This document shows positions 1-8,063 of a DNA stretch of 64,000 nt, one piece after another. Under the pieces are notes generated by a model. The model did not search any database and had not been told where the DNA came from. It saw only the letters and a list, made by a program, of their open reading frames with translations. Where the stretch lies: positions 1-64,000 of the forward strand of contig JAVJTE010000027.1 in NCBI GenBank assembly GCA_040219025.1. Reading direction: 5' to 3'. This stretch comes from HT1-32 sp040219025. Its GTDB lineage: Bacteria; Pseudomonadota; Alphaproteobacteria; Rhodospirillales; HT1-32. Numbering within the stretch: the stretch's first letter is position 1; the number at the start of each line of letters is the position of its first letter. The position numbers and the translations under genes were made by a program.

Positions 1-282
1 TGCTGCTGATTGAACTCAGAAACAGCCACAAACGGACACGGCAGGAGCGGGAAGCGCGGAAGACCATCGAGAAAGCCGACGCCGCGAAGGTGACGTTCCT
101 GGCCAATATGAGCCATGAGCTCCGGACACCGCTGAACGCGATCATCGGATTTTCGGAAGTCATGAAGGATGAAATGCTTGGCAGGCTCGGCACCTTCGCG
201 GCGTCGGCTTTCTCGATGGTCTTCCGCGCTTCCCGCTCCTGCCGTGTCCGTTTGTGGCTGTTTCTGAGTTCAATCAGCAGCA
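1..282. repeat. Perfect inverted repeat at window start, 92-bp arms
   Basis: Bases 1-92 are the exact reverse complement of 191-282, with a 98-bp unpaired centre (93-190). The first arm begins at base 1, so the repeat may be cut by the window edge. Both arms encode the same stretch of a sensor kinase (linker after the second membrane segment), in opposite orientations. The geometry is that of a fold-back (strand-switch) chimera at a contig end. A real inverted duplication is possible but less likely, because it would destroy the kinase gene. Confidence 0.95.
3..190 (+). pseudogene. Histidine kinase fragment carrying the H-box
   Basis: The plus strand is open from base 3 and encodes a charged linker followed by a textbook HisKA phospho-acceptor motif (NMSHELRTPLNAIIGFSEVM, from about base 105). 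The reading frame loses its family resemblance at about base 190, where the inverted repeat starts again on the other strand. The linker is identical to the C-terminal part of the minus-strand kinase at 191-874, so this is most simply the true continuation of that gene, folded back. No ATPase domain or receiver is present in the window. Fold-back artefact or local inversion; not an independent gene. Confidence 0.7.
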
Positions 283-874
283 TTGACAATGCAACAAGAA
301 AGAACCCGAACATCAGGACGTTGTTTCGCTCGATATCCTTCAGGTTCTGGACCACATGGTCAACAAACTGGTTCCCGAACAACGGGACGTTCTTCTCCAG
401 TACAGCCTGATGGATGAAGTCTTCTTCGTTGCTGATGATTCCGAGAAGTGCTCGCGCTTCCTCATGGTCGGAAGATTCCAGAGCCTGAATCCGGTCATCG
501 ATCCGCTCCAGCATGCCGGTAATCCGGGCGATAAAGGCTTTATGTCCGTTCGGCGGGTCGTTGCCGGTGGCAAAGCGGTCTCCTTCCAGGCTGATGACCC
601 GGCTCCAGAAGATCTCAAGCCGCAAGCGGACCGAATCAGCCTGTTCCGGAGCGGGCTCCAGAATCAGCTGATACAGGGACCGGATCAGCCGCTGATGCTC
701 GTACTCGACCTGGGAAATACTCCAGAAACCGCCGCGACCCTTGACGACATCAAGATAGGGCTGCTCACGCAAGGCCTGATGCTGAATATAGAAGATGCCG
801 ATGAAGGACAGAGCCAGCACACTATAGATAACGGCACGCCGAAGCGTCGCCCGTCTGGCAAAGGCCGACAGCAT
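191..874 (-). pseudogene. Sensor histidine kinase, N-terminal sensor part
   Basis: The start ATG at 874 overlaps the stop of the upstream minus-strand gene (TGATG), so the two are translationally coupled. The visible part has a membrane segment at about residues 14-30, a periplasmic region of about 155 residues without recognised motifs, a second membrane segment at about 188-206, and a charged coiled-coil-like linker. The catalytic part does not follow on this strand: beyond base 191 the sequence is antisense to its own H-box. The intact protein would be a membrane-bound two-component kinase, whose H-box is seen at 3-190 on the plus strand. The ligand is unknown; the adjacent molybdopterin-fold protein may be its sensory partner. 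Confidence 0.75.
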
Positions 875-1428
875 CAGTCCGAGACCTCAAGTTTCCTGAG
901 CTGCCATATCAGAAAAGCATTCAGTCGGTAGGTGCCGTTGACCGGCGGGTTTTTCTCCGCTGGTACCATAATCCAGAGCGGACCATATTTCCTGACGGGC
1001 ATGTAGTCACCATCCTGACGATAGGCGATGATGGCCTCTGCATCGACCATGACATCAATCGGTATCGGAACCCTGTAATCGTTCAGCGCAACGGCGTTGA
1101 GTGTCGTTCCGGTTGCGCCGAGATAGCGCAGCAGGTTGTCCAGCCGGACTCCGCGATAGACGGATGATTTCCTGGTCCACTGGGTTGTTGTATCAAACTC
1201 TGTTGCTTCCAGTGACTCCAGCATGGCCATGTCGAAATCTGCCGCTCCGTCACGGTTGGTGTGCTTTATCTTCCCGGTAACAGTGAGAATGACGTTTCCG
1301 GCCGGGTCCGGCAGCTGTCCGCCGGCGGCGATATCCGGACGCAATGTCAGCATGACGCCCAGAACCAGAACCGCGACCACTGAAGACAGAGGCCGCCTGC
1401 CGGGTCCTTGTAAACAAAACAATGACAT
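874..1428 (-). CDS. Secreted molybdopterin-fold (SUOX-like) domain protein
   Basis: A 184-residue protein with an N-terminal hydrophobic segment (about 15-30) that should export or anchor it, followed by a compact domain resembling the oxidoreductase molybdopterin-binding family (motifs VYRGVRLDNLLRYLG and YGPLWIMVP). In true sulfite-oxidase-type enzymes a cysteine binds molybdenum. The only cysteine here is residue 5, inside the signal region, so catalysis is unlikely and a ligand-binding or sensory role is more plausible. The gene overlaps the start of the sensor kinase by the TGATG junction, which fits a sensor/accessory pair. Family call fairly sure, function inferred. Confidence 0.75.
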   Translation of the reverse strand: MSLFCLQGPGRRPLSSVVAVLVLGVMLTLRPDIAAGGQLPDPAGNVILTVTGKIKHTNRDGAADFDMAMLESLEATEFDTTTQWTRKSSVYRGVRLDNLLRYLGATGTTLNAVALNDYRVPIPIDVMVDAEAIIAYRQDGDYMPVRKYGPLWIMVPAEKNPPVNGTYRLNAFLIWQLRKLEVSD

Positions 1429-1835
1429 GAAAGAAGATTCTCTGCCCAGTTTATCGGTGCCGTCAGCTTAAAATCTTCGACGTTGTCCTCAATTGGTAGA
1501 ATCCACATTCCCGGCTGCAGCCGGATCTGGCAAGCCCCTTATACCCCGTGGCGGTGACCGGATTGCAGGGGTATTGCCTGACCGGAGCGATGTTACGTCC
1601 TGTACCTGCCGCCCGGCGGCGGAATTCGGTAGCAGACGAGGATATCACCTTGAAAGACCGCCAAAATCCTTGGCTTGACCGAAAAGCTGCGATATACGCT
1701 GGCAGGGGAAGGATAGCTGTCGCCGATCCGTCCCGCGTGCCTGTTCTGATCGGTTATTCTGATGATGATCATCCGGACATCAGGGCTGCGGAAATCCGGG
1801 CGACATAAGATGCAACCAAGCTAGAGGCACACGAC
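1429..1835. other. Intergenic region upstream of petA
   Basis: About 400 bp between divergently transcribed genes. Short open frames exist here but none has a convincing ribosome site or family resemblance. It must contain the petABC promoter and that of the minus-strand sensor pair; I could not pick out a convincing sigma-70 box pair, so no promoter is called. Confidence 0.5.
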
Positions 1836-2384
1836 ATGGCCGAAATGGCACACGGCGCACATTCTGAAGAGAGCGGGACGCGCCGCGATTTCCTGACACT
1901 CGCAACCGCTGCAACCGGCGCCGTTGGCGCGGTCTGCGCTATCTGGCCGTTCGTCGATTCGATGAACCCGGCGGCTGACACGCTGGCGCTGTCCACCACC
2001 GAGGCGGCACTCGACAACATCGCCGAAGGCATGGCGGTGAAGGTCATGTGGCGCGGCAAACCGGTTTTTATCCGACACCGGACCGCCGACGAGATCAACG
2101 AGGCGCAGTCGGTTGATGTTGCGTCCCTGCCGGACCCGGAACCGGACTCCGCCCGGGTGGAAAAGCCGGAATGGCTGGTCCTGGTCGGTGTCTGCACCCA
2201 TCTCGGCTGTATCCCTCTCGGCACGTCCTCCGGTGAGAACAAGGGCGAGTTTGATGGCTGGTTCTGCCCCTGCCATGGTTCGCACTATGATACGTCCGGA
2301 CGTATCCGTAAGGGCCCGGCGCCAAGAAATCTGGACGTGCCGACCTATACGTTCCTTGACGACACCCACATCCGCATTGGTTGA
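1836..2384 (+). CDS. Ubiquinol-cytochrome c reductase, Rieske Fe-S subunit
   Basis: The iron-sulfur subunit of the cytochrome bc1 complex, which takes an electron from ubiquinol and passes it to cytochrome c1 on the periplasmic side. The N-terminus carries a twin-arginine motif (TRRDFLTLAT) followed by the single membrane anchor (about residues 23-42). The cluster-binding motifs are complete: CTHLGC (C120, H122, C125) and CPCHGS (C144, C146, H147). C120, H122, C144 and H147 match the iron ligands and C125-C146 the stabilising disulfide. At 182 residues it has normal bacterial length. It is first in a petABC operon; petB starts 12 bp downstream. Confidence 0.97.
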   Translation: MAEMAHGAHSEESGTRRDFLTLATAATGAVGAVCAIWPFVDSMNPAADTLALSTTEAALDNIAEGMAVKVMWRGKPVFIRHRTADEINEAQSVDVASLPDPEPDSARVEKPEWLVLVGVCTHLGCIPLGTSSGENKGEFDGWFCPCHGSHYDTSGRIRKGPAPRNLDVPTYTFLDDTHIRIG

Positions 2385-2395
2385 GGCAAGTAAAA

Positions 2396-3688
2396 ATGGC
2401 TGAAAAGAAGCAATTCGACAGCAAGATTATCCGGTGGGTAGAATATCGCCTGCCGATCTTCAGCTTCCTCGATCATTCGGTCGGAAGCGGCTACCCGGCT
2501 CCGAAGAACCTGAACTATTTCTGGAATTTCGGTTCGCTGGCCGGCATCACGCTCGGAATCATGATCCTGTCCGGGATCTTCCTGGTGATGAACTACACCG
2601 CCCATACAACGATGGCCTTTGATTCCGTCGAGCGCATCATGCGCGACGTGAATTTCGGCTGGCTGATCCGCTATATTCACATGAACGGCGCGTCGATGTT
2701 CTTCATCGTCGTGTTCATTCATATCTTCCGGGGTCTGTATTTCGGATCCTACAAGGCGCCGCGCGAAATTCTCTGGTGGATCGGTATCCTGATCCTGCTG
2801 GCGATGATGGCGACCGCGTTCATGGGTTATGTACTTCCCTGGGGGCAGATGAGTTTCTGGGGTGCCACCGTCATTACCAACCTGTTCTCGGCCTTCCCGA
2901 TTGTCGGTGACCCGATCGTGACCTGGCTCTGGGGCGGTTTCTCGGTTGATAACCCGACCCTGAACCGGTTCTTCAGCCTGCATTATCTTCTGCCCTTCGT
3001 GATTGCCGGCCTTGTGGTCCTGCATATCTGGGCACTGCATGAACATGGCTCGAACAACCCGACCGGTATTTCAGTCAAGGGCAAGCAGGACACCATCCCG
3101 TTCCATCCCTACTACACGATCAAGGATGTATTCGGCCTCGGTGTGTTCCTGATCATCTTCGCCGGTTTCGTGTTCTATGCACCGAACTATCTCGGCCATC
3201 CGGATAACTATATCCCGGCAAATCCGCTCTCGACACCGCCGCATATCGTGCCGGAATGGTACTTCCTGCCGTTCTACGCCATCCTGCGGGCAGTTCCGTC
3301 GAAACTTGGCGGCGTGCTGCTGATGTTCGGGTCAATCCTGATCCTGTTCATTCTGCCCTGGCTGGACACGTCACGGGTCCGTTCCGGTCGTTTCCGCCCG
3401 ATCTTCAAGATTGGTTTCTGGGTATTCGTGGCGGTCTGCTTCATCCTCGGTGTCTGCGGCGGCAAGTCGCCGGATGCGCCGGTTCTGGGTGTCAACTGGT
3501 TCCCCTACGTCTATCTGTCACAGATCATGACGATCCTGTATTTCAGCTACTTCATTCTGTTCCTGCCGTTGGTGGGCTGGTTTGAAAGGCCGAAACCCCT
3601 GCCGGAATCGATCTCAGCCTCTGTGCTGAAAGGAGGCGGGGCCGGAGCCTCTGCCGCCGCCGCTGCCAAGCCGATGGAGAAAGCATAA
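2396..3688 (+). CDS. Cytochrome b subunit of bc1 complex
   Basis: The membrane core of complex III, holding two b-hemes and the Qo and Qi quinone sites. Of possible starts I chose the ATG at 2396 (MAEKKQFDS...), preceded by GAGG and lying just after petA; an upstream in-frame TTG would overlap petA. The product has 430 residues. The paired heme-ligand histidines lie in helices containing IHMNGASMFFIVVFIH and HYLLPFVIAGLVVLHIWALH. The Qo-site PEWY motif is present (VPEWYFLPFYAILR). The C-terminus is a short Ala/Gly-rich tail. It is not fused to cytochrome c1, unlike the fbcH genes of some rhizobia. The stop overlaps petC (TAATG). Confidence 0.97.
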   Translation: MAEKKQFDSKIIRWVEYRLPIFSFLDHSVGSGYPAPKNLNYFWNFGSLAGITLGIMILSGIFLVMNYTAHTTMAFDSVERIMRDVNFGWLIRYIHMNGASMFFIVVFIHIFRGLYFGSYKAPREILWWIGILILLAMMATAFMGYVLPWGQMSFWGATVITNLFSAFPIVGDPIVTWLWGGFSVDNPTLNRFFSLHYLLPFVIAGLVVLHIWALHEHGSNNPTGISVKGKQDTIPFHPYYTIKDVFGLGVFLIIFAGFVFYAPNYLGHPDNYIPANPLSTPPHIVPEWYFLPFYAILRAVPSKLGGVLLMFGSILILFILPWLDTSRVRSGRFRPIFKIGFWVFVAVCFILGVCGGKSPDAPVLGVNWFPYVYLSQIMTILYFSYFILFLPLVGWFERPKPLPESISASVLKGGGAGASAAAAAKPMEKA

Positions 3689-4452
3689 TGCGTAAACTTG
3701 TCACGACACTTGCTTTCGTTGCCGGCGTCAGTTTCGGCGGGCAGGCCTATGCAGCCGGTGATGCCGCAAGTCCGCCGACCATGGACTGGTCTTTCAATGG
3801 TCTGTTCGGCACCTATGACAAGGCTGCCCTGCAGCGCGGATACCAGGTCTACAAGGAAGTCTGTGCGGCCTGTCATTCAATGCGTCTGGTCAGCTTCCGT
3901 CATCTGACGGCGCTCGGCTATACCGAGGACGAGGCCAAGGCTTTCGCCGCTGAATATGAAGTGACGGATGGTCCGAATGACGATGGCGAGATGTTCGATC
4001 GTCCGGGTCGGGTGTCCGACCGCTTCCCGTCGCCCTATCCGAATCCGCAGACCGCCCGGGCATCCAACGGTGGTGCGCTGCCGCCTGACCTGTCGCTGAT
4101 CACCAAGGCGCGTGTTGGCGGTGCGGATTACATCCATGCCCTGCTGGTCGGCTATACGGATCCGCCGGCAGGCGTCGAAGTGGGGTCCGGTTTGTACTAC
4201 AACGCCTACTTCCCCGGTCAGCAGATTGCCATGGCACCGCCGCTGTCGGACGAGATTGTCACCTATGCCGACGGTCAGCCAAAACCGACGCTGGATCAAC
4301 TTTCGATGGATGTCAGCCATTTCCTGAACTGGGCCGCCGAGCCGGAGCTGGAAGTGCGCAAGCAGACCGGCTGGAAGGTGATCCTGTTCCTGATCGTCTT
4401 CACGATCCTGGCCTATATGACGAAGCGCCGTATCTGGGCTGACGTTCACTGA
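3688..4452 (+). CDS. Cytochrome c1 subunit of bc1 complex
   Basis: A membrane-anchored c-type cytochrome that receives electrons from the Rieske protein and hands them to soluble cytochrome c. The 254-residue protein has an N-terminal signal peptide (cleavage probably near AYA-AGD), a heme attachment motif CAACH (C59, C62, H63), a probable axial methionine at M182 (QIAMAPPLSD) and a C-terminal membrane anchor (about 231-247) followed by a basic KRR. Start and stop are fixed by the one-base overlap with petB and by the terminator 24 bp after the stop. Confidence 0.97.
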   Translation: MRKLVTTLAFVAGVSFGGQAYAAGDAASPPTMDWSFNGLFGTYDKAALQRGYQVYKEVCAACHSMRLVSFRHLTALGYTEDEAKAFAAEYEVTDGPNDDGEMFDRPGRVSDRFPSPYPNPQTARASNGGALPPDLSLITKARVGGADYIHALLVGYTDPPAGVEVGSGLYYNAYFPGQQIAMAPPLSDEIVTYADGQPKPTLDQLSMDVSHFLNWAAEPELEVRKQTGWKVILFLIVFTILAYMTKRRIWADVH

Positions 4453-4475
4453 TCCGGCCTGTCACCGGTACAACA

Positions 4476-4507
4476 AACCCCGCTGATCCGTCAGCGGGGT
4501 TTTTTTG
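4476..4507 (+). terminator. Intrinsic terminator of petABC
   Basis: An 11-bp perfect stem (AACCCCGCTGA / TCAGCGGGGTT), a TCCG tetraloop and a run of T to 4506. It lies 24 bp after the petC stop. As the next gene is convergent, its stem may also limit read-through from the other side, but only the plus side has the long T run. Confidence 0.93.
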
Positions 4508-4524
4508 TTGCCTTCAGAATGCAT

Positions 4525-6105
4525 TCATCCTTCGCGACCGACGAAGTCGATGGCCTGCCGGGCTGTCCGCAGGACATGCTTGCGCTTGATCGGCTGGTTC
4601 AGGAAGCGGTTTGACGCTGCCGCAAGGTCGCCGACCCATGGCGCGTCCGGTGAGGCCAGGGTCTCTGCCCGGGCGGCTGTCAGCAACTTAACAAGATGGG
4701 CCGAGACGATATATTCCGGCTGCGCATGGTCGAGCAGAGCGGCCAGCCGGTCATCATAGAATGCCAGAGGATCATCGACAGACCATTGGCTGACATCCTG
4801 TTCCGCATCGACATGGCCGCTGTTACGTCCCAGAAAACAGCCGATCTGCAGCAGCCCCGCCGGCCAGTTCCCGGGTTCCAGCCGGCCGGCATCGCGGACC
4901 GCATGGGAGAAGGTTATGGCATGCGTAAAATCCAGCCAGTTGACGTTCTGTGCAACCGGGCCGCTGGTCCGGGACTGTCTTGCATAATCGAAATGCAGCA
5001 TCTGCCAGCAGGCGGCACCGAACAGCGCCTGCCAGAGATGGTCCTCCGGCACCGCAGCGCCGGAGATGGCCTTCAGAATGGCCGGAACAGATCCGTTCCG
5101 GAACCCCCGGTCATCGGCCAGCTTTCCGTCACCGGTCTGCCAGCTGTCAAGGGCGGGTGCATAGGCACTGAACTGCGGTATCAGGTCTTCCCGGGTGGCA
5201 TAAACCAGCGAGCGCGTTAACGCCAGAAGCAGGGGTTCATGCAGCGCGGAACCCAGATAGCCGATCAGTTCACCGGCCTTCTGGGCATAGATCAGGGCAT
5301 GACCGAAATCCTGATAATGCGACAGGGCGGCCTGATAGAAGACGGGTTTCAGATCGCTCCATTCCATCCCGGCCGTCAGGGCGCCCCGCAACAGCATGAC
5401 GGCAGCGGGCTCATCCTCGGCCTCGATGGCGGAGATGAAGTCATCAGCGTTCCAGGGCAGACTGCGGCTGGTAAACGGGTATTCCGGCTCCTTCTCGCTG
5501 TCCCGGGCGATATGGCCGATGACCTCCAGCAGTGCTGCAAGGCGTTCGTCCGCCGGGCTGCTGCGTCGCCGGATCAGCGACAGCCAGTCCGGTGCGGCGG
5601 CAAAGGCATGGGTTGTGCCATATTCAAGATGCCTGTAGCGCCGGATAACGGTTTCGCGGACCGCGTCGAGCGGATCACCCCCGGCTTTCTCAATCCGGGC
5701 CAGTTCGCGGGCCATGCGGTCATATTCATGCCGGTCAAAGCTTTCCAGCAATCCGTCGAGCGACCTGCTGATGATGTCATCAAGCGGCGGGTCCGTCAGA
5801 TCAACCAGAACATCGTCACCATCCAGTTCAACCGGATAAAGCCGCAGGTTGTCGCCGCCAACCAGGGTCCGGCCGTCCAGCAGGTTGAATTTCCAGTTAT
5901 GCCAGTTGCAGGTCAGGATACAGTCTTCACTCAGACTGCCCTCACTGAGCGGATATCCTTCATGCGGACAGCGGTTGTTGCAGGCAAGCACATGGTCGCC
6001 GCTGGCGAACAGGGCGATTTGCTTGCCGTCCTGTCTCACCACCCGCGGCCCCGAAGCCTTCAGGTCGGCCAGTGAGGCCAGTCGTTGCAGGTTACGGTCA
6101 GTCAT
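4525..6105 (-). CDS. Rieske [2Fe-2S] protein with large C-terminal domain
   Basis: A 526-residue protein. The first ~100 residues form a Rieske ferredoxin domain with both ligand pairs: CPHEG (Cys-Pro-His) and CNWHNW (Cys-X2-His). About 400 mainly helical residues follow that I do not recognise. There is no signal peptide or membrane segment, so it should be cytoplasmic, unlike PetA. It is divergent from a cysteine-rich winged-helix regulator across an 82-bp gap containing a palindrome. Rieske domains of this type serve as electron carriers or oxygenase components; with no oxygenase iron-binding motif visible in the C-terminal part, I would not call it a ring-hydroxylating oxygenase. Specific function unknown. 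Confidence 0.85.
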   Translation of the reverse strand: MTDRNLQRLASLADLKASGPRVVRQDGKQIALFASGDHVLACNNRCPHEGYPLSEGSLSEDCILTCNWHNWKFNLLDGRTLVGGDNLRLYPVELDGDDVLVDLTDPPLDDIISRSLDGLLESFDRHEYDRMARELARIEKAGGDPLDAVRETVIRRYRHLEYGTTHAFAAAPDWLSLIRRRSSPADERLAALLEVIGHIARDSEKEPEYPFTSRSLPWNADDFISAIEAEDEPAAVMLLRGALTAGMEWSDLKPVFYQAALSHYQDFGHALIYAQKAGELIGYLGSALHEPLLLALTRSLVYATREDLIPQFSAYAPALDSWQTGDGKLADDRGFRNGSVPAILKAISGAAVPEDHLWQALFGAACWQMLHFDYARQSRTSGPVAQNVNWLDFTHAITFSHAVRDAGRLEPGNWPAGLLQIGCFLGRNSGHVDAEQDVSQWSVDDPLAFYDDRLAALLDHAQPEYIVSAHLVKLLTAARAETLASPDAPWVGDLAAASNRFLNQPIKRKHVLRTARQAIDFVGREG

Positions 6106-6151
6106 GTTTTTGTTTCAAAAGTTTTTGCTTTATAAAAGCTATCTGCCGTTG

Positions 6152-6166
6152 CTTGATTAAATCAAG
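6152..6166. promoter_or_regulatory. Palindromic candidate operator CTTGATT-A-AATCAAG
   Basis: A perfect 7-bp inverted repeat around one central base, 22 bp before the regulator start and 46 bp before the Rieske gene start. It therefore sits where it could control both divergent genes. Its core (TTGATT/AATC) recurs upstream of the ABC importer at 6921-6940, suggesting a shared regulator, most simply the adjacent one. Confidence 0.6.
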
Positions 6167-6187
6167 TTATTTCTTTAGAAAATAATC

Positions 6188-6838
6188 ATGCCTGACATTT
6201 CTGACCGCAAAACCACCCGTCGATCGTTGCTGGAAAGCCTGAAACTTTCCGGTCCGCAACCTGCGGAAGCCCTTGCCGCCCCCCTTGGCATTACGACGAT
6301 GGCGGTTCGTCAGCATCTTTATGCCCTGCGCGATGAAGGGCTGCTCCGTCACGATACCCGGCCGGGTGGCAGGGGCCGGCCTGCCAAGATCTGGTGCCTG
6401 ACAGAAGCCGCCAACCGGCATTTCCCGGATGCACATGCGGAACTGTCGGTGTCCCTGATTGAGCTGATGCGCCAGACATTCGGTGATGACGGGATGCAGA
6501 AACTGCTGGCAGCCCGCACGGCTGACCAGATCGCGACCTATCAGGCATTGATGGACGGGGCCACCGGTCTGCAGGAGCGGCTGGAGAGGCTGGCTGAAAT
6601 CAGAACCGGGGAAGGCTATATGGCGGAGGCTATTCCCTCGGACGAGGGGGCCTGGATGCTGATCGAGCGTCACTGCCCGATCTGCGTGGCTGCGGCCAGT
6701 TGTACGGGCATCTGTGCCGCAGAAATGGAAGTCTTTCGCAATGTCATCGGCCCGGGCTATGCTGTGACCAGAACCGATCATATGCTGGATGGCAAACCGC
6801 GCTGCGCCTATCACATCACGCCGGAACGGGCAGGCTGA
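6188..6838 (+). CDS. Winged-helix regulator with C-terminal cysteine cluster (SufR-like)
   Basis: A 216-residue DNA-binding regulator. Residues ~10-75 form a winged helix (RSLLESLKLSGPQPAEALAA...MAVRQHLYALRDEGLL, then a GGRGRPAK wing). The C-terminal half has C163, C166, C172 and C176 (HCPICVAAASCTGIC) plus C206. This matches the layout of SufR-type repressors, which bind an Fe-S cluster through such cysteines and sense iron or oxidative state. It lies between a Rieske protein gene (divergent) and an ABC importer operon (same strand, 143 bp downstream). Matching palindromes precede both intervals. Cluster binding is inferred, not shown. Confidence 0.82.
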   Translation: MPDISDRKTTRRSLLESLKLSGPQPAEALAAPLGITTMAVRQHLYALRDEGLLRHDTRPGGRGRPAKIWCLTEAANRHFPDAHAELSVSLIELMRQTFGDDGMQKLLAARTADQIATYQALMDGATGLQERLERLAEIRTGEGYMAEAIPSDEGAWMLIERHCPICVAAASCTGICAAEMEVFRNVIGPGYAVTRTDHMLDGKPRCAYHITPERAG

Positions 6839-6920
6839 ACGTCCGGCCAGTTGATCCGCAGATACGGGATGGATGAAATTTGCATGCATAAATCCGGAAA
6901 TATCCGCATCTGATGCCAGT

Positions 6921-6940
6921 TTTTGATTTAATCGATTAAA
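6921..6940. promoter_or_regulatory. Palindromic candidate operator upstream of ABC importer
   Basis: Contains the perfect 12-bp palindrome TTAATCGATTAA (6928-6939) inside a wider AT-rich symmetry (AGTTTTT at 6919-6925 and AAAAACT at 6937-6943). It shares TTGATT-AATC with the site at 6152-6166. The 11-mer TGCATGCATAA occurs on both sides of the region, at 6881-6891 and 6944-6954. The importer start codon is at 6982, so binding here would cover the promoter. Confidence 0.55.
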
Positions 6941-6981
6941 AACTGCATGCATAATATTGAAAATACGTTTGGGAGGACGTC

Positions 6982-8019
6982 ATGAACATCACGCAGACTT
7001 TTCGTAAACTGATCATCGGCGGCGCGGCTTTAGCGGTAACTGCCGGTTTTGGCGCTGCAGGGGCGCAGGCCGACAACCTGTCGGATCTGGCAAAGCAGGC
7101 GGCGGCCATCGAACATCCGGTTGTCTGGTATGAAAGTTCCCAGGAAGACCAGATCGAGAAGGTGATTGCCAAATTCAACGAACGCTACCCGGATGTGAAG
7201 GTTCAGCATCTGCGGGTTGCCGGTGGCAACAAGATGACCGGCCGGATCATTCAGGAAATTCAGGGTCAGGGATATTCCGGCGATCTGGTCACCACAGGCG
7301 CGGCACAGGCGTGGGAGATGAATGACCGCTCGCTGCTGCAGTCGGCAGACTGGCAGGCGCTGGGGGTGCCGGAGAAGCTGACGCCGGTTGATTTCACCGT
7401 GGCGATTGCCGCCTCGGTTTATGTCATCATCATCAATACCGACCGGGTCAAGCCTGCTGACGAGCCGAAGGGCTGGGAAGATATCAATGACCCGAAATGG
7501 AAAGGCCGGATGGGCAGCTGGGTGCGGGCCGGTGCACATACCCAGATGGCAAAAGTCTGGGGCGTCGAGAAGGCCCAGACCGAGCTTGAGGAATATGTGA
7601 AGCTCCAGCCGCTGCTGTTCAAATCCACCTTCCCGCTGGCCCAGCAGGTCGGTGCCGGTGAAGTGGATATTGCCATCGGCTTCTTCCATACCGCACAGCC
7701 GCCGATGGATGCCGGTGCGCCGGTAAAGCGCATCGCGCTCGATCCGGCCCCGATGCATACCATCTACACCTCGATGACGAAGGGCGCGCGCAACACACCG
7801 GGGGCGAAGCTGTTCCTGTCATGGCTGGCAACGCCGGAAGGTGCCGCAGCCTATGAAGATGCCACCAGCCGCGGCAACCATCTGCTCGAAGGCACCAAGA
7901 CCTACGATCTGGTGAAGAATGCGAAAGTCGCAGAATGGCCGGCCGAAGAAACCGACAAATACCAGGAGACCTTTGCCGTCTTCAACAAGATCCTCGGCTC
8001 TGCCGGGGCGGCAAAGTAA
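6982..8019 (+). CDS. ABC importer periplasmic binding protein (family 1)
   Basis: A 345-residue extracellular solute-binding protein with an N-terminal signal peptide (cleavage about AQA-DNL, residues 28-31). It belongs to the AfuA/FbpA/PotD-like fold (VVWYESSQEDQIEKVIAKFNERYPDVKV). In ferric-binding FbpA proteins a C-terminal pair of tyrosines holds iron; I do not see a YY pair here, so an organic solute is at least as likely. It is first gene of an operon with a fused permease, an ATPase and an enolase-superfamily enzyme, and is preceded by the palindromic site at 6921-6940. Confidence 0.88.
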   Translation: MNITQTFRKLIIGGAALAVTAGFGAAGAQADNLSDLAKQAAAIEHPVVWYESSQEDQIEKVIAKFNERYPDVKVQHLRVAGGNKMTGRIIQEIQGQGYSGDLVTTGAAQAWEMNDRSLLQSADWQALGVPEKLTPVDFTVAIAASVYVIIINTDRVKPADEPKGWEDINDPKWKGRMGSWVRAGAHTQMAKVWGVEKAQTELEEYVKLQPLLFKSTFPLAQQVGAGEVDIAIGFFHTAQPPMDAGAPVKRIALDPAPMHTIYTSMTKGARNTPGAKLFLSWLATPEGAAAYEDATSRGNHLLEGTKTYDLVKNAKVAEWPAEETDKYQETFAVFNKILGSAGAAK

Positions 8020-8063
8020 GGCAAACCCTGACCAGCGGCGTCCGGATATGAAGTGACCAGAAA

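Noticed and set aside
1548..1808. 86-codon plus-strand frame ahead of petA
   Set aside because: No ribosome site and no recognisable domain; likely chance frame in the petA leader region.
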